Positions 1 to 7,841 of a stretch of 33,903 nt of DNA are shown in pieces. The position numbers were made by a program, and so were the translations under genes. The stretch covers positions 1 through 33,903 of the forward strand of contig CASELS010000009.1 of assembly GCA_949288855.1 (NCBI GenBank). The letters run 5' to 3'. This DNA comes from an uncultured Collinsella sp. (GTDB lineage: Bacteria > Actinomycetota > Coriobacteriia > Coriobacteriales > Coriobacteriaceae). The number at the start of each line of letters is the position of its first letter. Within the stretch, counting starts at the first letter, position 1. The notes under the pieces were generated by a model. It saw nothing but the letters and a program-made list of their open reading frames with translations, was not told the origin of the DNA and ran no database searches.

Positions 1-198
1 CCCCGCGCGCGGTCGCGGCACGCTTCCGACGGGCGTCGGTCGCACCATGGTCGCAGCCGGCTCCAGCCACGCGTCGACCCCACGCTGCGCCTCGGTGTCC
101 GAGCCCGGCTCAAGGTCGGCGGTCAGCGCCACCCACTCCTCGTCCGGAATGGGCTCCCAGCGGACTCCGCTGTCGTCGTTGTTCTGCGGTTCTGTCAT
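1..198 (-). CDS. Unknown protein, N-terminal part only (runs off the left edge)
   Basis: A minus-strand reading frame opens with ATG at 198-196 and stays open to the window edge, giving 66 codons. A GAGGGGG ribosome site lies just upstream of the start. The visible protein begins MTEPQNNDDSGVRWEPIPDE and is acidic and hydrophilic, with no signal peptide, membrane segment or motif that I recognise. It is divergent from the ATPase gene at 429. I do not assign a function. The ribosome site and a plausible promoter are the support for a real gene rather than a chance frame. Confidence 0.55.
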   Translation of the reverse strand, partial: MTEPQNNDDSGVRWEPIPDEEWVALTADLEPGSDTEAQRGVDAWLEPAATMVRPTPVGSVPRPRAG

Positions 199-225
199 GC
201 AGCCCCCTCGTTGTCAGACAGCTTC

Positions 226-256
226 ATCCTACCCATGGGTTCCAGCATGCTGACAA
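226..256 (-). promoter_or_regulatory. Possible promoter for the leftward gene at 198
   Basis: On the minus strand TTGTCA (256-251) and TAGGAT (231-226) resemble -35 and -10 boxes with a 19-base spacer, slightly long. The predicted transcript would start shortly before the ATG at 198. GTTGTCAG also occurs on the plus strand near 210 and again on the minus strand near 331-340, so the -35 could instead be part of a repeated protein-binding site. Confidence 0.3.
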
Positions 257-365
257 CCACCACAAGTTTTGCAGCGGCAACGGGCTTAATCTCCTGCGGG
301 GTTGGGTGTGGCCGAAAATACTCATCACAATGCTGACAACATAACGACAGCTCGCTTCGATGCCC

Positions 366-404
366 TTGACAGTTTAGGAAAAAAAGGAAAAATTAGGAAA
401 AAAG
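366..404 (+). promoter_or_regulatory. Possible promoter and A-rich direct repeat before the ATPase gene
   Basis: TTGACA at 366-371 is a perfect -35 box; the best -10 candidate 17 bases on (AAAATT, 389-394) is weak. The stretch 374-404 is almost pure purine on this strand and contains TTAGGAAAAAA twice, starting at 374 and 393, 19 bases apart. Such a phased repeat could bind a regulator or simply be bendable A-tract DNA. Confidence 0.3.
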
Positions 405-428
405 GGAAATCAGCCCAGGAGACCCACC

Positions 429-1529
429 ATGATTCAAGACACCGTCTTCTCGCCGTCCTTCGGAAACAGGCCATCCGCGCTTGTGGGTCGCGAGCAGATT
501 CTCCGAGACTTTGCCATCGCCATCCAAAGCCGTCCCGGAAGCAGGGAACGCGCGATGGTGCTGCTGGGCCAGCGCGGCAGCGGAAAGACGGTTTTGCTCT
601 GGGAGCTGGCCGATCGTGCGGCGCAGCGGGGTTTTGTCGTCGCAAGCCCAACCATAACCTCCGAGGAGATGCTCGAGCGCATCGTCGAGAAAATCCAGGA
701 CCAGGCTGAGCGCTACATCGACGAGAGGGGAAGCCGTCTGACGGGAGGGTCTATCGGTGCCCTTGGGTTCTCCGTGGGGTTTGAGTTCTCGCGCGAGGTT
801 CAGGAGACAAAGAGCGCCCAGTACCGGCTCACTCAGCTGGCGCGGCGGCTCACAGCTGAGGGGCATGGCATGCTCATACTGGTGGACGAGCTCCAGGCCA
901 ACTCGCCTGAGGTGAGAAGGCTCGTCTCCGTCTACCAGGAGTTGGTGGGCGAGCGCCTCAACGTCGCCATTGCTCTCGCGGGTCTTCCTGCGGCCGTGTC
1001 CGCCACGCTTAACGACCACGTGCTGACGTTCCTCAACAGGGCAAACCGAATAACCTTGCCCCCGCTTTCCCAGGCTGATGTTGAGCCGTACCTCCGCCGG
1101 TCGTTCGAGGCTCTGGGGATACGGGTTCCCGAGTCCGGCTGTGGGCGCGCGGCGGAGTTCACGCAGGGCTCCCCGTACCTGCTTCAGCTGGTGGGGCATG
1201 GCGTCGTGCTGGAGGCGGACGACTTTGGGGAGGTCACGGAGGACGGGCTGGATCGCGCCCTTGCGGCTGCCGCCCGGACCTTCGAGATAGATGTGTGCGA
1301 GACGACCCTTGCGGCAGTGTCCGAGAAGGACGCCGAGTTTCTTGCGGCGATGGCGGGCGACCAGTCGCGCTCCCGCGTATCCGACGTCGCGGAGCGGATG
1401 CGTGTCACCGTGGACTATGCGCAGAAGTATCGGAAGCGTCTCATAGATGCTGGCATCATTGAGCCGGCAGGTCGTGGCTTCGTTCGTTTTGCCGTACCCT
1501 ACTTGCAGGATTATCTAAGTCGGGGGTAA
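429..1529 (+). CDS. AAA-family ATPase with C-terminal winged-helix-like region
   Basis: This 366-residue protein looks like the AAA_16/Orc1-Cdc6-like group of ATP-binding proteins. Residues 47-54 (GQRGSGKT) form Walker A, and the hydrophobic strand ending in Asp153-Glu154 (MLILVDE) forms Walker B. The last 60 or so residues (VSDVAERMRVTVDYAQKYRK and on) read as a winged-helix DNA-binding fold, as in archaeal-type ATPases of this group. The ATG at 429 follows an AGGAGA ribosome site. There are no membrane segments. The gene stands alone, with 160 bases before the rfbA operon. Members of this family are common beside mobile or variable regions, but their substrates are mostly unknown, and I cannot name a cellular role. 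Confidence 0.75.
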   Translation: MIQDTVFSPSFGNRPSALVGREQILRDFAIAIQSRPGSRERAMVLLGQRGSGKTVLLWELADRAAQRGFVVASPTITSEEMLERIVEKIQDQAERYIDERGSRLTGGSIGALGFSVGFEFSREVQETKSAQYRLTQLARRLTAEGHGMLILVDELQANSPEVRRLVSVYQELVGERLNVAIALAGLPAAVSATLNDHVLTFLNRANRITLPPLSQADVEPYLRRSFEALGIRVPESGCGRAAEFTQGSPYLLQLVGHGVVLEADDFGEVTEDGLDRALAAAARTFEIDVCETTLAAVSEKDAEFLAAMAGDQSRSRVSDVAERMRVTVDYAQKYRKRLIDAGIIEPAGRGFVRFAVPYLQDYLSRG

Positions 1530-1642
1530 TGACCCAGCCGGAGAGCGTCCGCCGCCCGCTCCATATAGCTTACGTAAATCATGTTCCGCCACCACAAATA
1601 CCCAGCAAAGACCGCTATGATTAAGAATCGATGAAAGTGCAT

Positions 1643-1671
1643 GGGGAGAGGCTGCAACTCAGCCGCTCCCC
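1643..1671 (+). promoter_or_regulatory. Stem-loop in the leader of the rfbA operon
   Basis: GGGGAG, one unpaired base, GGCTG, loop CAACT, CAGCC, one unpaired base, CTCCCC: eleven base pairs with one internal mismatch, ending about ten bases before the rfbA ribosome site. No run of T follows, so a simple intrinsic terminator is unlikely. It could control translation or serve as an antitermination-factor recruitment hairpin, as leader hairpins do for LoaP-type NusG paralogues at polysaccharide operons. No such factor is encoded in the window. Confidence 0.45.
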
Positions 1672-1689
1672 TGACTGATAGGAGCTGGT

Positions 1690-2589
1690 ATGAAGGGCAT
1701 CATTCTCGCGGGAGGTTCGGGCACGCGCCTGTTCCCCGCCACGCGAGCCGTCTCCAAGCAGCTGCTCCCGGTCTACGACAAGCCGATGATCTATTACCCG
1801 CTGTCCACGCTCATGCTCGCGGGCATTCGGGACATCCTCATCATCTCCACCCCGCGAGACATCCCCGCCTTTGAGGAGCTCCTCGGCGATGGCTCGGAGA
1901 TCGGCCTCTCTATCTCCTATGCCGTGCAGGAGCAGCCCAACGGCCTGGCAGAGGCGTTCATCATCGGCGCTGACTTCATCGGAGACGACTCCGTCGCCCT
2001 CATCCTGGGTGACAACATCTTCTATGCCGCCGGCTTCAGCGACATCCTGAGCGTTGCTCGCCGCAAGGTCGAGCGCGTGGGCGGTGCCATGATTTTTGGC
2101 TATCCCGTCGACGATCCCAGCCGCTTTGGCGTGGTCGAGGTTGGCCCCAATGGCGAGGCGCTCTCCCTGGAGGAGAAGCCCGAGCACCCCAAGTCCCACT
2201 GGGCGGTGCCCGGCCTCTACTTCTATGACAACGATGTCGTGAACATCGCACGCACCATCAAGCCCTCCCCGCGCGGCGAGCTCGAGATCACCTCCGTGAA
2301 CGAGGCCTACCTCAACGCCAGCTCCCTTGCGGTGCAGCGCATGAGCCGCGGCGTGGTCTGGCTGGACACCGGCACGCACGACAGCCTCCTCGAGGCCGCC
2401 GAGTTTGTGTCCATCATCCAGAAGCGTCAGGGAATCTATATTTCCTGCATAGAGGAAATTGCCTACCGAAAGGGCTTCATCGATAAAGAGCAGCTCAGGC
2501 GTATTGCGGAGACTCGCTCGCAGAACACTGACTATGGCCAGCATCTCGTTGAACTCATTGGCGGCGATAAGTGCGCCGGTATTGATTAG
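1690..2589 (+). CDS. rfbA: Glucose-1-phosphate thymidylyltransferase
   Basis: RfbA/RmlA couples glucose-1-phosphate to dTTP, giving dTDP-glucose and pyrophosphate, the entry step to dTDP-deoxysugars. The N-terminus [20 protein letters not shown] is the diagnostic nucleotide-binding loop, followed by the [19 protein letters not shown] segment, LGDN near residue 108, and EEKPEHPKS in the middle. At 299 residues it is near the family's usual 285-300. An AGGAG ribosome site precedes the ATG. It leads a rightward operon reaching 10280. The next pathway enzyme, rfbB, is at the far right end of the window, and rfbC and rfbD are not visible. The product could feed the WecE-like transaminase at 9144. 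Confidence 0.96.
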   Translation: MKGIILAGGSGTRLFPATRAVSKQLLPVYDKPMIYYPLSTLMLAGIRDILIISTPRDIPAFEELLGDGSEIGLSISYAVQEQPNGLAEAFIIGADFIGDDSVALILGDNIFYAAGFSDILSVARRKVERVGGAMIFGYPVDDPSRFGVVEVGPNGEALSLEEKPEHPKSHWAVPGLYFYDNDVVNIARTIKPSPRGELEITSVNEAYLNASSLAVQRMSRGVVWLDTGTHDSLLEAAEFVSIIQKRQGIYISCIEEIAYRKGFIDKEQLRRIAETRSQNTDYGQHLVELIGGDKCAGID

Positions 2590-2622
2590 CAGCAGTTGTT
2601 TCTTTGGGGATCAGGTTTGATT

Positions 2623-3582
2623 ATGGGAGCATCGATCGATCAAGTAGGGACCCAGGACGCGCGCAGCGTGTCTGTTGTCATCCCCTGCTATAAGTCAGCT
2701 GCCACGATTGGTGATGTTGTTCATGGGATGGATTCCGTTCTGTCCGAAGGCGGGTTCCCCCATGAGTTTGTTCTCGTGAATGACGGATCGGGGTCGGAAA
2801 CTTTTCAGGCAATAAGAGTCCTGTGTGGAGAGGTGGATGCGGTTCGCGGGATAGATTTAACCCGCAATGCCGGTCAGCATCTTGCGGTCCTGACAGGCTT
2901 AAGGCGAGTTCGCGGCGATATTGTTGTCGTAATGGATGACGATATGCAAACGAGGCCCGACCAGAGCATTCCGCTAATCGAAGCGGTTTGCCAAGGGGTG
3001 GACGTTGCGTTTGCGGATTATGAGAGATCAAGAGAGAACTGTTTAAGGCGTGTCGCATCCCGCTTGTCTGCGTATAGTTCGTGTCTGTTGACTAAAAGGC
3101 CTCGCGAACTTCGGGTCAACAGCTTTTATGCATTAAAAGGGAGCATTGCGCGAGAAGTTGCCTCGTATGGGTGTCCCAACACGAACGTTCAGGCAACAAT
3201 TCTGAAAATAACGAGAAATGTGGCCAATGTGAGAGTAGCCCACCATAAGCGTTCTGTGGGATCCTCTGGATACACGTTTTCAAAGCTTCTTCACGTATGG
3301 ACATCGCTCTTTAATTACTCGAACTTTCCGTCCACGCTTTCCGCGCGTATTGCTGTTGCGCTGGCGCTGCTTGCCGTGCTGCTAATTGTTTCAGGCGCGG
3401 CATTCTCGAATGGTTTTGCCGTGGTTTCGGGCGTGGTAAGTGCCTGCACCTCCCTGATTCTCATTTGCGTGGCAATGGTCGCCCTGCATGTTTATCAAAT
3501 TCTTTATACCGTAAGCGGAATTCCTCAGACGACGGTTCGCGAAGAAGTTACCTCAGAGAAAATGGAGATGAGCCATGAGTAG
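2623..3582 (+). CDS. ArnC/GtrB-like undecaprenyl-phosphate glycosyltransferase (GT2)
   Basis: A family-2 glycosyltransferase of the polyprenol-phosphate type, 319 residues. The catalytic domain opens with SVSVVIPCYK (residues 15-24). It carries LTRNAGQH, matching the NRNYGQH signature of ArnC and GtrB, and a DDD triad at 105-107 in place of the usual DADLQ/DDDLQ. Two membrane helices follow at roughly 241-260 and 265-290, as in GtrB and ArnC. Such enzymes transfer a sugar from a nucleotide carrier to undecaprenyl phosphate on the inner membrane face. I chose the ATG at 2623; a TTG at 2596 would add nine residues without a better ribosome site. The last eight bases overlap the next gene. GT-C-like proteins at 4753 and 12839 are the natural users of its lipid-linked product. 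Confidence 0.85.
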   Translation: MGASIDQVGTQDARSVSVVIPCYKSAATIGDVVHGMDSVLSEGGFPHEFVLVNDGSGSETFQAIRVLCGEVDAVRGIDLTRNAGQHLAVLTGLRRVRGDIVVVMDDDMQTRPDQSIPLIEAVCQGVDVAFADYERSRENCLRRVASRLSAYSSCLLTKRPRELRVNSFYALKGSIAREVASYGCPNTNVQATILKITRNVANVRVAHHKRSVGSSGYTFSKLLHVWTSLFNYSNFPSTLSARIAVALALLAVLLIVSGAAFSNGFAVVSGVVSACTSLILICVAMVALHVYQILYTVSGIPQTTVREEVTSEKMEMSHE

Positions 3583-4750
3583 ATCACCCAGGGTTCTTAT
3601 TGTTGGCGCCGGCCGTGGGCAGCTTGGCCTATACCGTGCGGCCAAGCGAATGGGCCTTACGACTATTGCCGCTGGAGTTCCGGGTAAGTACCCTGGGCTC
3701 AAGCTTGCGGACGAGAAGTGCTATGTGGACATTTCCAGTCCTCAGGCCGTCGTCGCAGAGGCAAAGAAGCTCGATATTGATGCCGTGGTTACAAGTTGTA
3801 TGGATACGGGCGTTGCGGCGGTTGGTGCGGTGAACGACGAGCTTGGTCTTAAGGGAATTGGCTACAACCAGGCAAATGATGCGTTCGATAAAATAAAGCA
3901 GAAAGAGGCGTTTGATCGCGGCGGAGTTCCCGCCGCGAGAAGCTCTGTGGTGCATACGTACCCTCAAGTGGAAGAGCTTTCCAAGGAGTACGGTCTGCCC
4001 CTCGTACTGAAGAGGCGTCGCTCGCAGGGAAGCGAAGGGGTGTTCGTTGTCAAATCCCTCGATGAGGCCAAGCGCGTGGTCGCTCAGGACTTCGGTGAGG
4101 GCGAAGACATTCTCGTTGAGGAGTATCTTGAGGGCGATGAGTTTGGCGCCCAAGCGATGGTTGTTGACGGAGAGATTAAATACGTCATGCCTCATGGAGA
4201 TTTGCTTTACATGGGACACGCACCAATTCCAGTGGGGCACTATCTTCCTCTCGATCAGCCAGATAACGTGCGTGCGGAGGCTATTGAGGCAGCTAAGAAA
4301 GCGATTCGAGCAAGCGAGTTTGATAACTGTGCCGTCAACATTGACTTCCGCCTCAATAATGGAAGCGTAAATCTGATTGAGCTCACCGGCCGAGCTGGGG
4401 CAAATGGCTTACCCGAGCTTGCGGGGCTCTATCTGGGTGTGGATTATTACGAGCAGATACTGCGAATCGCCCTCGGGGATGACGTGACGTTTGTGCCACA
4501 GAAGACCGCAGGGTGCGATCTTGTCCAGATGGTGCTGCCGAGCTCTGCGGGTACAGTTAGATCCATCGATTTGTCTCCGGTAAGTCCTGAGGTTATTGAT
4601 GTACAGTCGTTTATTGAGGTGGGGGATACCGTCTCCAGCTTCGAGAGCCTCAAGGATTGCCTCGGCTTAATTACGGTGAGAGGTAGGGATAAGGACGAGT
4701 GCGTCAAAAAGGCCGCCGAGCAGACGGCTCGCACCTTTGAAATCGAGTAG
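3575..4750 (+). CDS. ATP-grasp ligase, first copy
   Basis: An ATP-grasp enzyme of 391 residues, in the broad group with carbamoyl-phosphate synthase large chain and PylC. It begins with a Rossmann-like pre-ATP-grasp domain (VLIVGAGRGQLGLYRAAKRM, 6-25). The ATP-grasp core contains LVLKRRRSQGSEGVFVV, VEEYLEGDEFGAQAM and IELTGRAGANGLPE. Such enzymes activate a carboxylate as acyl-phosphate and join it to an amine. The usual ExNPR metal/ATP motif reads E-L-T-G-R, so the Asn is replaced. It shares its layout and a PGxYPG motif with the ATP-grasp at 7834. It overlaps the glycosyltransferase stop by eight bases, implying translational coupling. Its substrates are unknown; acylation of an aminosugar with an amino acid is my inference. 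Confidence 0.85.
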   Translation: MSRSPRVLIVGAGRGQLGLYRAAKRMGLTTIAAGVPGKYPGLKLADEKCYVDISSPQAVVAEAKKLDIDAVVTSCMDTGVAAVGAVNDELGLKGIGYNQANDAFDKIKQKEAFDRGGVPAARSSVVHTYPQVEELSKEYGLPLVLKRRRSQGSEGVFVVKSLDEAKRVVAQDFGEGEDILVEEYLEGDEFGAQAMVVDGEIKYVMPHGDLLYMGHAPIPVGHYLPLDQPDNVRAEAIEAAKKAIRASEFDNCAVNIDFRLNNGSVNLIELTGRAGANGLPELAGLYLGVDYYEQILRIALGDDVTFVPQKTAGCDLVQMVLPSSAGTVRSIDLSPVSPEVIDVQSFIEVGDTVSSFESLKDCLGLITVRGRDKDECVKKAAEQTARTFEIE

Positions 4751-4752
4751 TC

Positions 4753-6624
4753 ATGGCACTGTTCGGGCTTGAGAAAAACGAGAGGGAGAAGTCTTCTGCC
4801 GGATGGCCGATAGGACTCTTTGGGCACCCCGGTCCCTTTGTGACGGCGGCCGTAGTGAGTTTGATTCTAACCGCTGGGGTCGCCTTTGCTCTGGGCATCG
4901 TGTTCGAAACCGTTGATGATTACAACATTATGATGTCCTTGTCTGGAGAGAAGACTGGGTCACCATATTGGCAATTGACGTTCTATAACTCGTTGTTTGC
5001 ATTAGTACAGGCACAGCTATATACCCTGATTCCCGGCATCCAGTGGTATTCGCTTATTGAGCTGGGGCTTATTTATGTCAGTAACCTCGTCTTCCTGGGT
5101 CTTGTTTTAGAGAGGTGCAGTCGTAATGGCTTAAGTTGGGTGCTGGCGCTCTTGGCCTATCCGTTGCTATTTTGTGCCGCGTTGCTTTATCCGGTGCAGA
5201 GGATGCAGTTTACGACGACCGCCGCCCTGTTAGGCATGGCTTCGTGCGCGGCAATTTATTCGATTGATGCCTCTATGCTTGACAAGCGTTCCTTGCGACG
5301 TCGATTGGCCCTCTCGGGCGCCCTCCTTCTCCTCTCTCTGCTTGAAAGACAGTCGGCAGGGTTTTGCGCGGCTGTGTTTTGGATTTCTGGCCTTGCCCGG
5401 ATTGGAATTCTTGCGGGCGCGGGCATTTTATCCAACGTGAGGGCCAACGTTCGCACTGTGGTTATCGTCTCGGCTGCAACAGTGGGTCTCTGCGCGCTCT
5501 TCACGGTTGGCCATGAGCTGGTTAATAGACTAGGAGACAATGCGGACTACACCTCATACGACGAGTGGCGGGTCCAATACCAAGACTACCCGCGACCGAC
5601 CTATGATGAGGCAGCCGACGTATACAACGAGGCGGGATGGTCGCAGGAGGTATATTCAATAGCCACATCGCTAACCTACATTTCTCCCAAAATTAATGAA
5701 CAAGCATTTAAAGAAATAGTCCAGAGCCCTGAGATGGATGCGGCCAGCCCTTCGCTCATTGATGCGGTGAAAAACGACGTGACCTTGGTTGTCAGTAATA
5801 AGGCCGCCCGAGCGCTCTTCTGTGTGCTCTTGGCATTTTACATCGTAATTAACGGGCAGACCGTCCGGTCGCGAGGCCTTCCCGGTTCTGCGGGTAGGTA
5901 TAGGTGCATAATGTTCCTCGGGGCAACGGGCGTCGTGCTGCTCGCGATCGTCGCTTCCATTGCCATCTGTCTATCTGGTCGCTGGCCCCTTCGCTCGTTT
6001 CAAGCAATTGGCTTTCCGCTAATGGCGTGCCTGGCCATGCTCACGCTTGAGCTGACTCCGCTTTGCAGGAGACCAGCAGGCGCCTCCGAGGTTACGTCAG
6101 TCCGAAATGGCGTTCGGGGTGTGGGAGGCTCGTCTGCCTCGGGTCCGTTCGTACAAGTTGCTCTGCTCTTCATTCTGCTGACGGCAGGAGCGCAATTTGG
6201 CGTTGAGGGTATTCGTGAGATTTGCACGCGCGATGAGGCGTCTCTGACGCAAATGGCCTCAATCGAGAAGTACGCAATTGAGCATCCGGAGGATGTGTTC
6301 GTGCACGATTATTCAGTCTCGAACATCTGGAATTCCTATGATCCGTTTCGAGCTTACGACGAGAGTCTGTGCAATCTCATCATTTCCGGAGGCAGCTATA
6401 CGTATAGCGGGTGCTACTATGCTCAGCTCAGGGCGAACGGGATGACCCGGCTGACCGGTGAAGAGCTGCTTAACGAAGGGGTATTCTATGTCTCTGACAC
6501 CGACCACCCAAGTTTTCTGCAAAAAACGCTTGAATACATGAGGGGCGAGTTCGGAGATGTTGAGGCTGAAGAGGTCGCCTCTCTCTCGGGCGGGGTTAAA
6601 GTATATAAATTTAAAATTAACTAA
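4753..6624 (+). CDS. GT-C-like multi-spanning membrane protein, first paralogue
   Basis: A 623-residue membrane protein with about ten hydrophobic helices and a soluble C-terminal domain of about 120 residues. The first extracytoplasmic loop after helix 1 carries an acidic pair (Asp55-Asp56 in ETVDDYNIM), the hallmark position of GT-C glycosyltransferases that use polyprenol-phosphate sugars. A later loop contains YQDYPRPTYDEAADVYNEAG. This loop, the MQFTTTAAL helix and the tail motif EYMRGEFGD all have counterparts in the protein at 12839, so the two are paralogues. The start lies two bases after the ATP-grasp stop, with no clear ribosome site, consistent with coupled translation. It probably transfers a lipid-linked sugar to a polymer outside the membrane; that role is inferred. 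Confidence 0.75.
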   Translation: MALFGLEKNEREKSSAGWPIGLFGHPGPFVTAAVVSLILTAGVAFALGIVFETVDDYNIMMSLSGEKTGSPYWQLTFYNSLFALVQAQLYTLIPGIQWYSLIELGLIYVSNLVFLGLVLERCSRNGLSWVLALLAYPLLFCAALLYPVQRMQFTTTAALLGMASCAAIYSIDASMLDKRSLRRRLALSGALLLLSLLERQSAGFCAAVFWISGLARIGILAGAGILSNVRANVRTVVIVSAATVGLCALFTVGHELVNRLGDNADYTSYDEWRVQYQDYPRPTYDEAADVYNEAGWSQEVYSIATSLTYISPKINEQAFKEIVQSPEMDAASPSLIDAVKNDVTLVVSNKAARALFCVLLAFYIVINGQTVRSRGLPGSAGRYRCIMFLGATGVVLLAIVASIAICLSGRWPLRSFQAIGFPLMACLAMLTLELTPLCRRPAGASEVTSVRNGVRGVGGSSASGPFVQVALLFILLTAGAQFGVEGIREICTRDEASLTQMASIEKYAIEHPEDVFVHDYSVSNIWNSYDPFRAYDESLCNLIISGGSYTYSGCYYAQLRANGMTRLTGEELLNEGVFYVSDTDHPSFLQKTLEYMRGEFGDVEAEEVASLSGGVKVYKFKIN

Positions 6625-6653
6625 TAACTGACTAGGAGGGTGGGTTAAAGACA

Positions 6654-7841
6654 GTGGACCGTGCATCTATTGAAACGCCCTGCTATGTCGTCGACGAGCA
6701 GGAGTACGAGCTTAACCTAAGAGGGTTCAGAGACGCTCTCGGGTCAAGGTGGAAAAGCCTGATTATGGGCTATTCAGTAAAGACCAACCCCCTTTCCTGG
6801 ATGGTCCGCAGGGCCAAGCAAGAGGGGTATTTCGCCGAGGTGGTCTCGGACTATGAGTATGAGCATGCTATAAAGCTCGGATTTAATAAGAATGAGATTA
6901 TTTTTAATGGGCCGATAAAGGGCTACGAGACTTTCTGCGATGCTCTTAGGGGAGGGTCATACGTTAACGTTGACTCTTGGAGAGAGGTTGGGTGGCTTGA
7001 AGACGGGATACTCTCAGAAGGCCCCCTACGCGTTGGGCTGCGGGTTAACATCAATCTGGATACGCTTGTTCCAGGGGAATCCCGAACGGGGGCTTCGGGG
7101 AGCCGTTTTGGGTTCTGCGTCGAAAATGGAGACTTTGCCAGAGCTGTTGCACGGCTCAGGCGACTGTCGAGCGTTGAGATAGACGGCTTACACCTCCATG
7201 TTAACTCACTAACGAGGCAACCCAAGGTTTTCTCGGCGCTTGTCGACTATGCAGGAGAGCTGGCGGAACAGAATCAATTGCAGGTGTCATACGTTGATTT
7301 GGGCGGCGGCTTTTTCGGGGGGTATCCAAACCTTTCCGCATATGAGGAGTATGCAGAGGCAATTTGTTGCGAGATGAGGCGGTTTTTTTCTCCCGAGAAG
7401 ACGACGCTAATTGTGGAGCCGGGCGGAGCCATTCAGGCTACTCCGGTGAGTTTTCATGCAAAAGTCCTTGATGTCAAGGACGTCCGCGGCGAGCGAATCG
7501 TGGTAACGCAGGCTAGCAGGGTCTGGCTCGATCCGACGATGAGCAAGTCATCTCATCGTCTCAGTTTTGATCTTCCGAAGGGAAGGCGCCGGGTGAGTCG
7601 TCAGCTTATCTGCGGATTTACTTGTATGGACACCGATCGACTCATGCTGCTCGAAGATCAGCCCGAGCTGAAGGTCGGTGATTGTCTTACGTTCGATATG
7701 GTAGGGGCTTATACGTATTGCTTCAATCCGGCATTCTTCATTGAGGTGCGCCCTCGTTTTTATCGACGGGGGGCAAATGGATGTGTTCTTCTGGAAGGCC
7801 GAAATCGTCTTGAAGACATAAGAGGCTGTGAATATGAGTGA
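6654..7841 (+). CDS. PLP-dependent decarboxylase, DAP/Orn/Lys decarboxylase family (fold type III)
   Basis: This 395-residue protein matches the alanine-racemase-fold decarboxylases related to LysA. Lys43 in YSVKTNP is the PLP Schiff-base residue. GLHLHVNSL corresponds to the HxHIGS strand, DLGGGFFGG to the phosphate-binding glycine loop, Cys in CMDTDRL to the dimer-partner catalytic cysteine, and DMVGAYTYCFN to the GAY motif. The usual EPGR is EPGG (255-258), so diaminopimelate is an unlikely substrate. The GTG at 6654 is the only usable start, with AGGAGG about 14 bases upstream, a long spacing. It sits between two ATP-grasp genes, which suggests decarboxylation of an amino acid before or after ligation. 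BtrK with BtrJ in butirosin synthesis is a known precedent for that pairing. Confidence 0.85.
   Translation: MDRASIETPCYVVDEQEYELNLRGFRDALGSRWKSLIMGYSVKTNPLSWMVRRAKQEGYFAEVVSDYEYEHAIKLGFNKNEIIFNGPIKGYETFCDALRGGSYVNVDSWREVGWLEDGILSEGPLRVGLRVNINLDTLVPGESRTGASGSRFGFCVENGDFARAVARLRRLSSVEIDGLHLHVNSLTRQPKVFSALVDYAGELAEQNQLQVSYVDLGGGFFGGYPNLSAYEEYAEAICCEMRRFFSPEKTTLIVEPGGAIQATPVSFHAKVLDVKDVRGERIVVTQASRVWLDPTMSKSSHRLSFDLPKGRRRVSRQLICGFTCMDTDRLMLLEDQPELKVGDCLTFDMVGAYTYCFNPAFFIEVRPRFYRRGANGCVLLEGRNRLEDIRGCEYE

Noticed and set aside
1616..1621. TATGAT as a -10 box before rfbA
   Set aside because: No acceptable -35 at 16-19 bases; kept only as a weak possibility.
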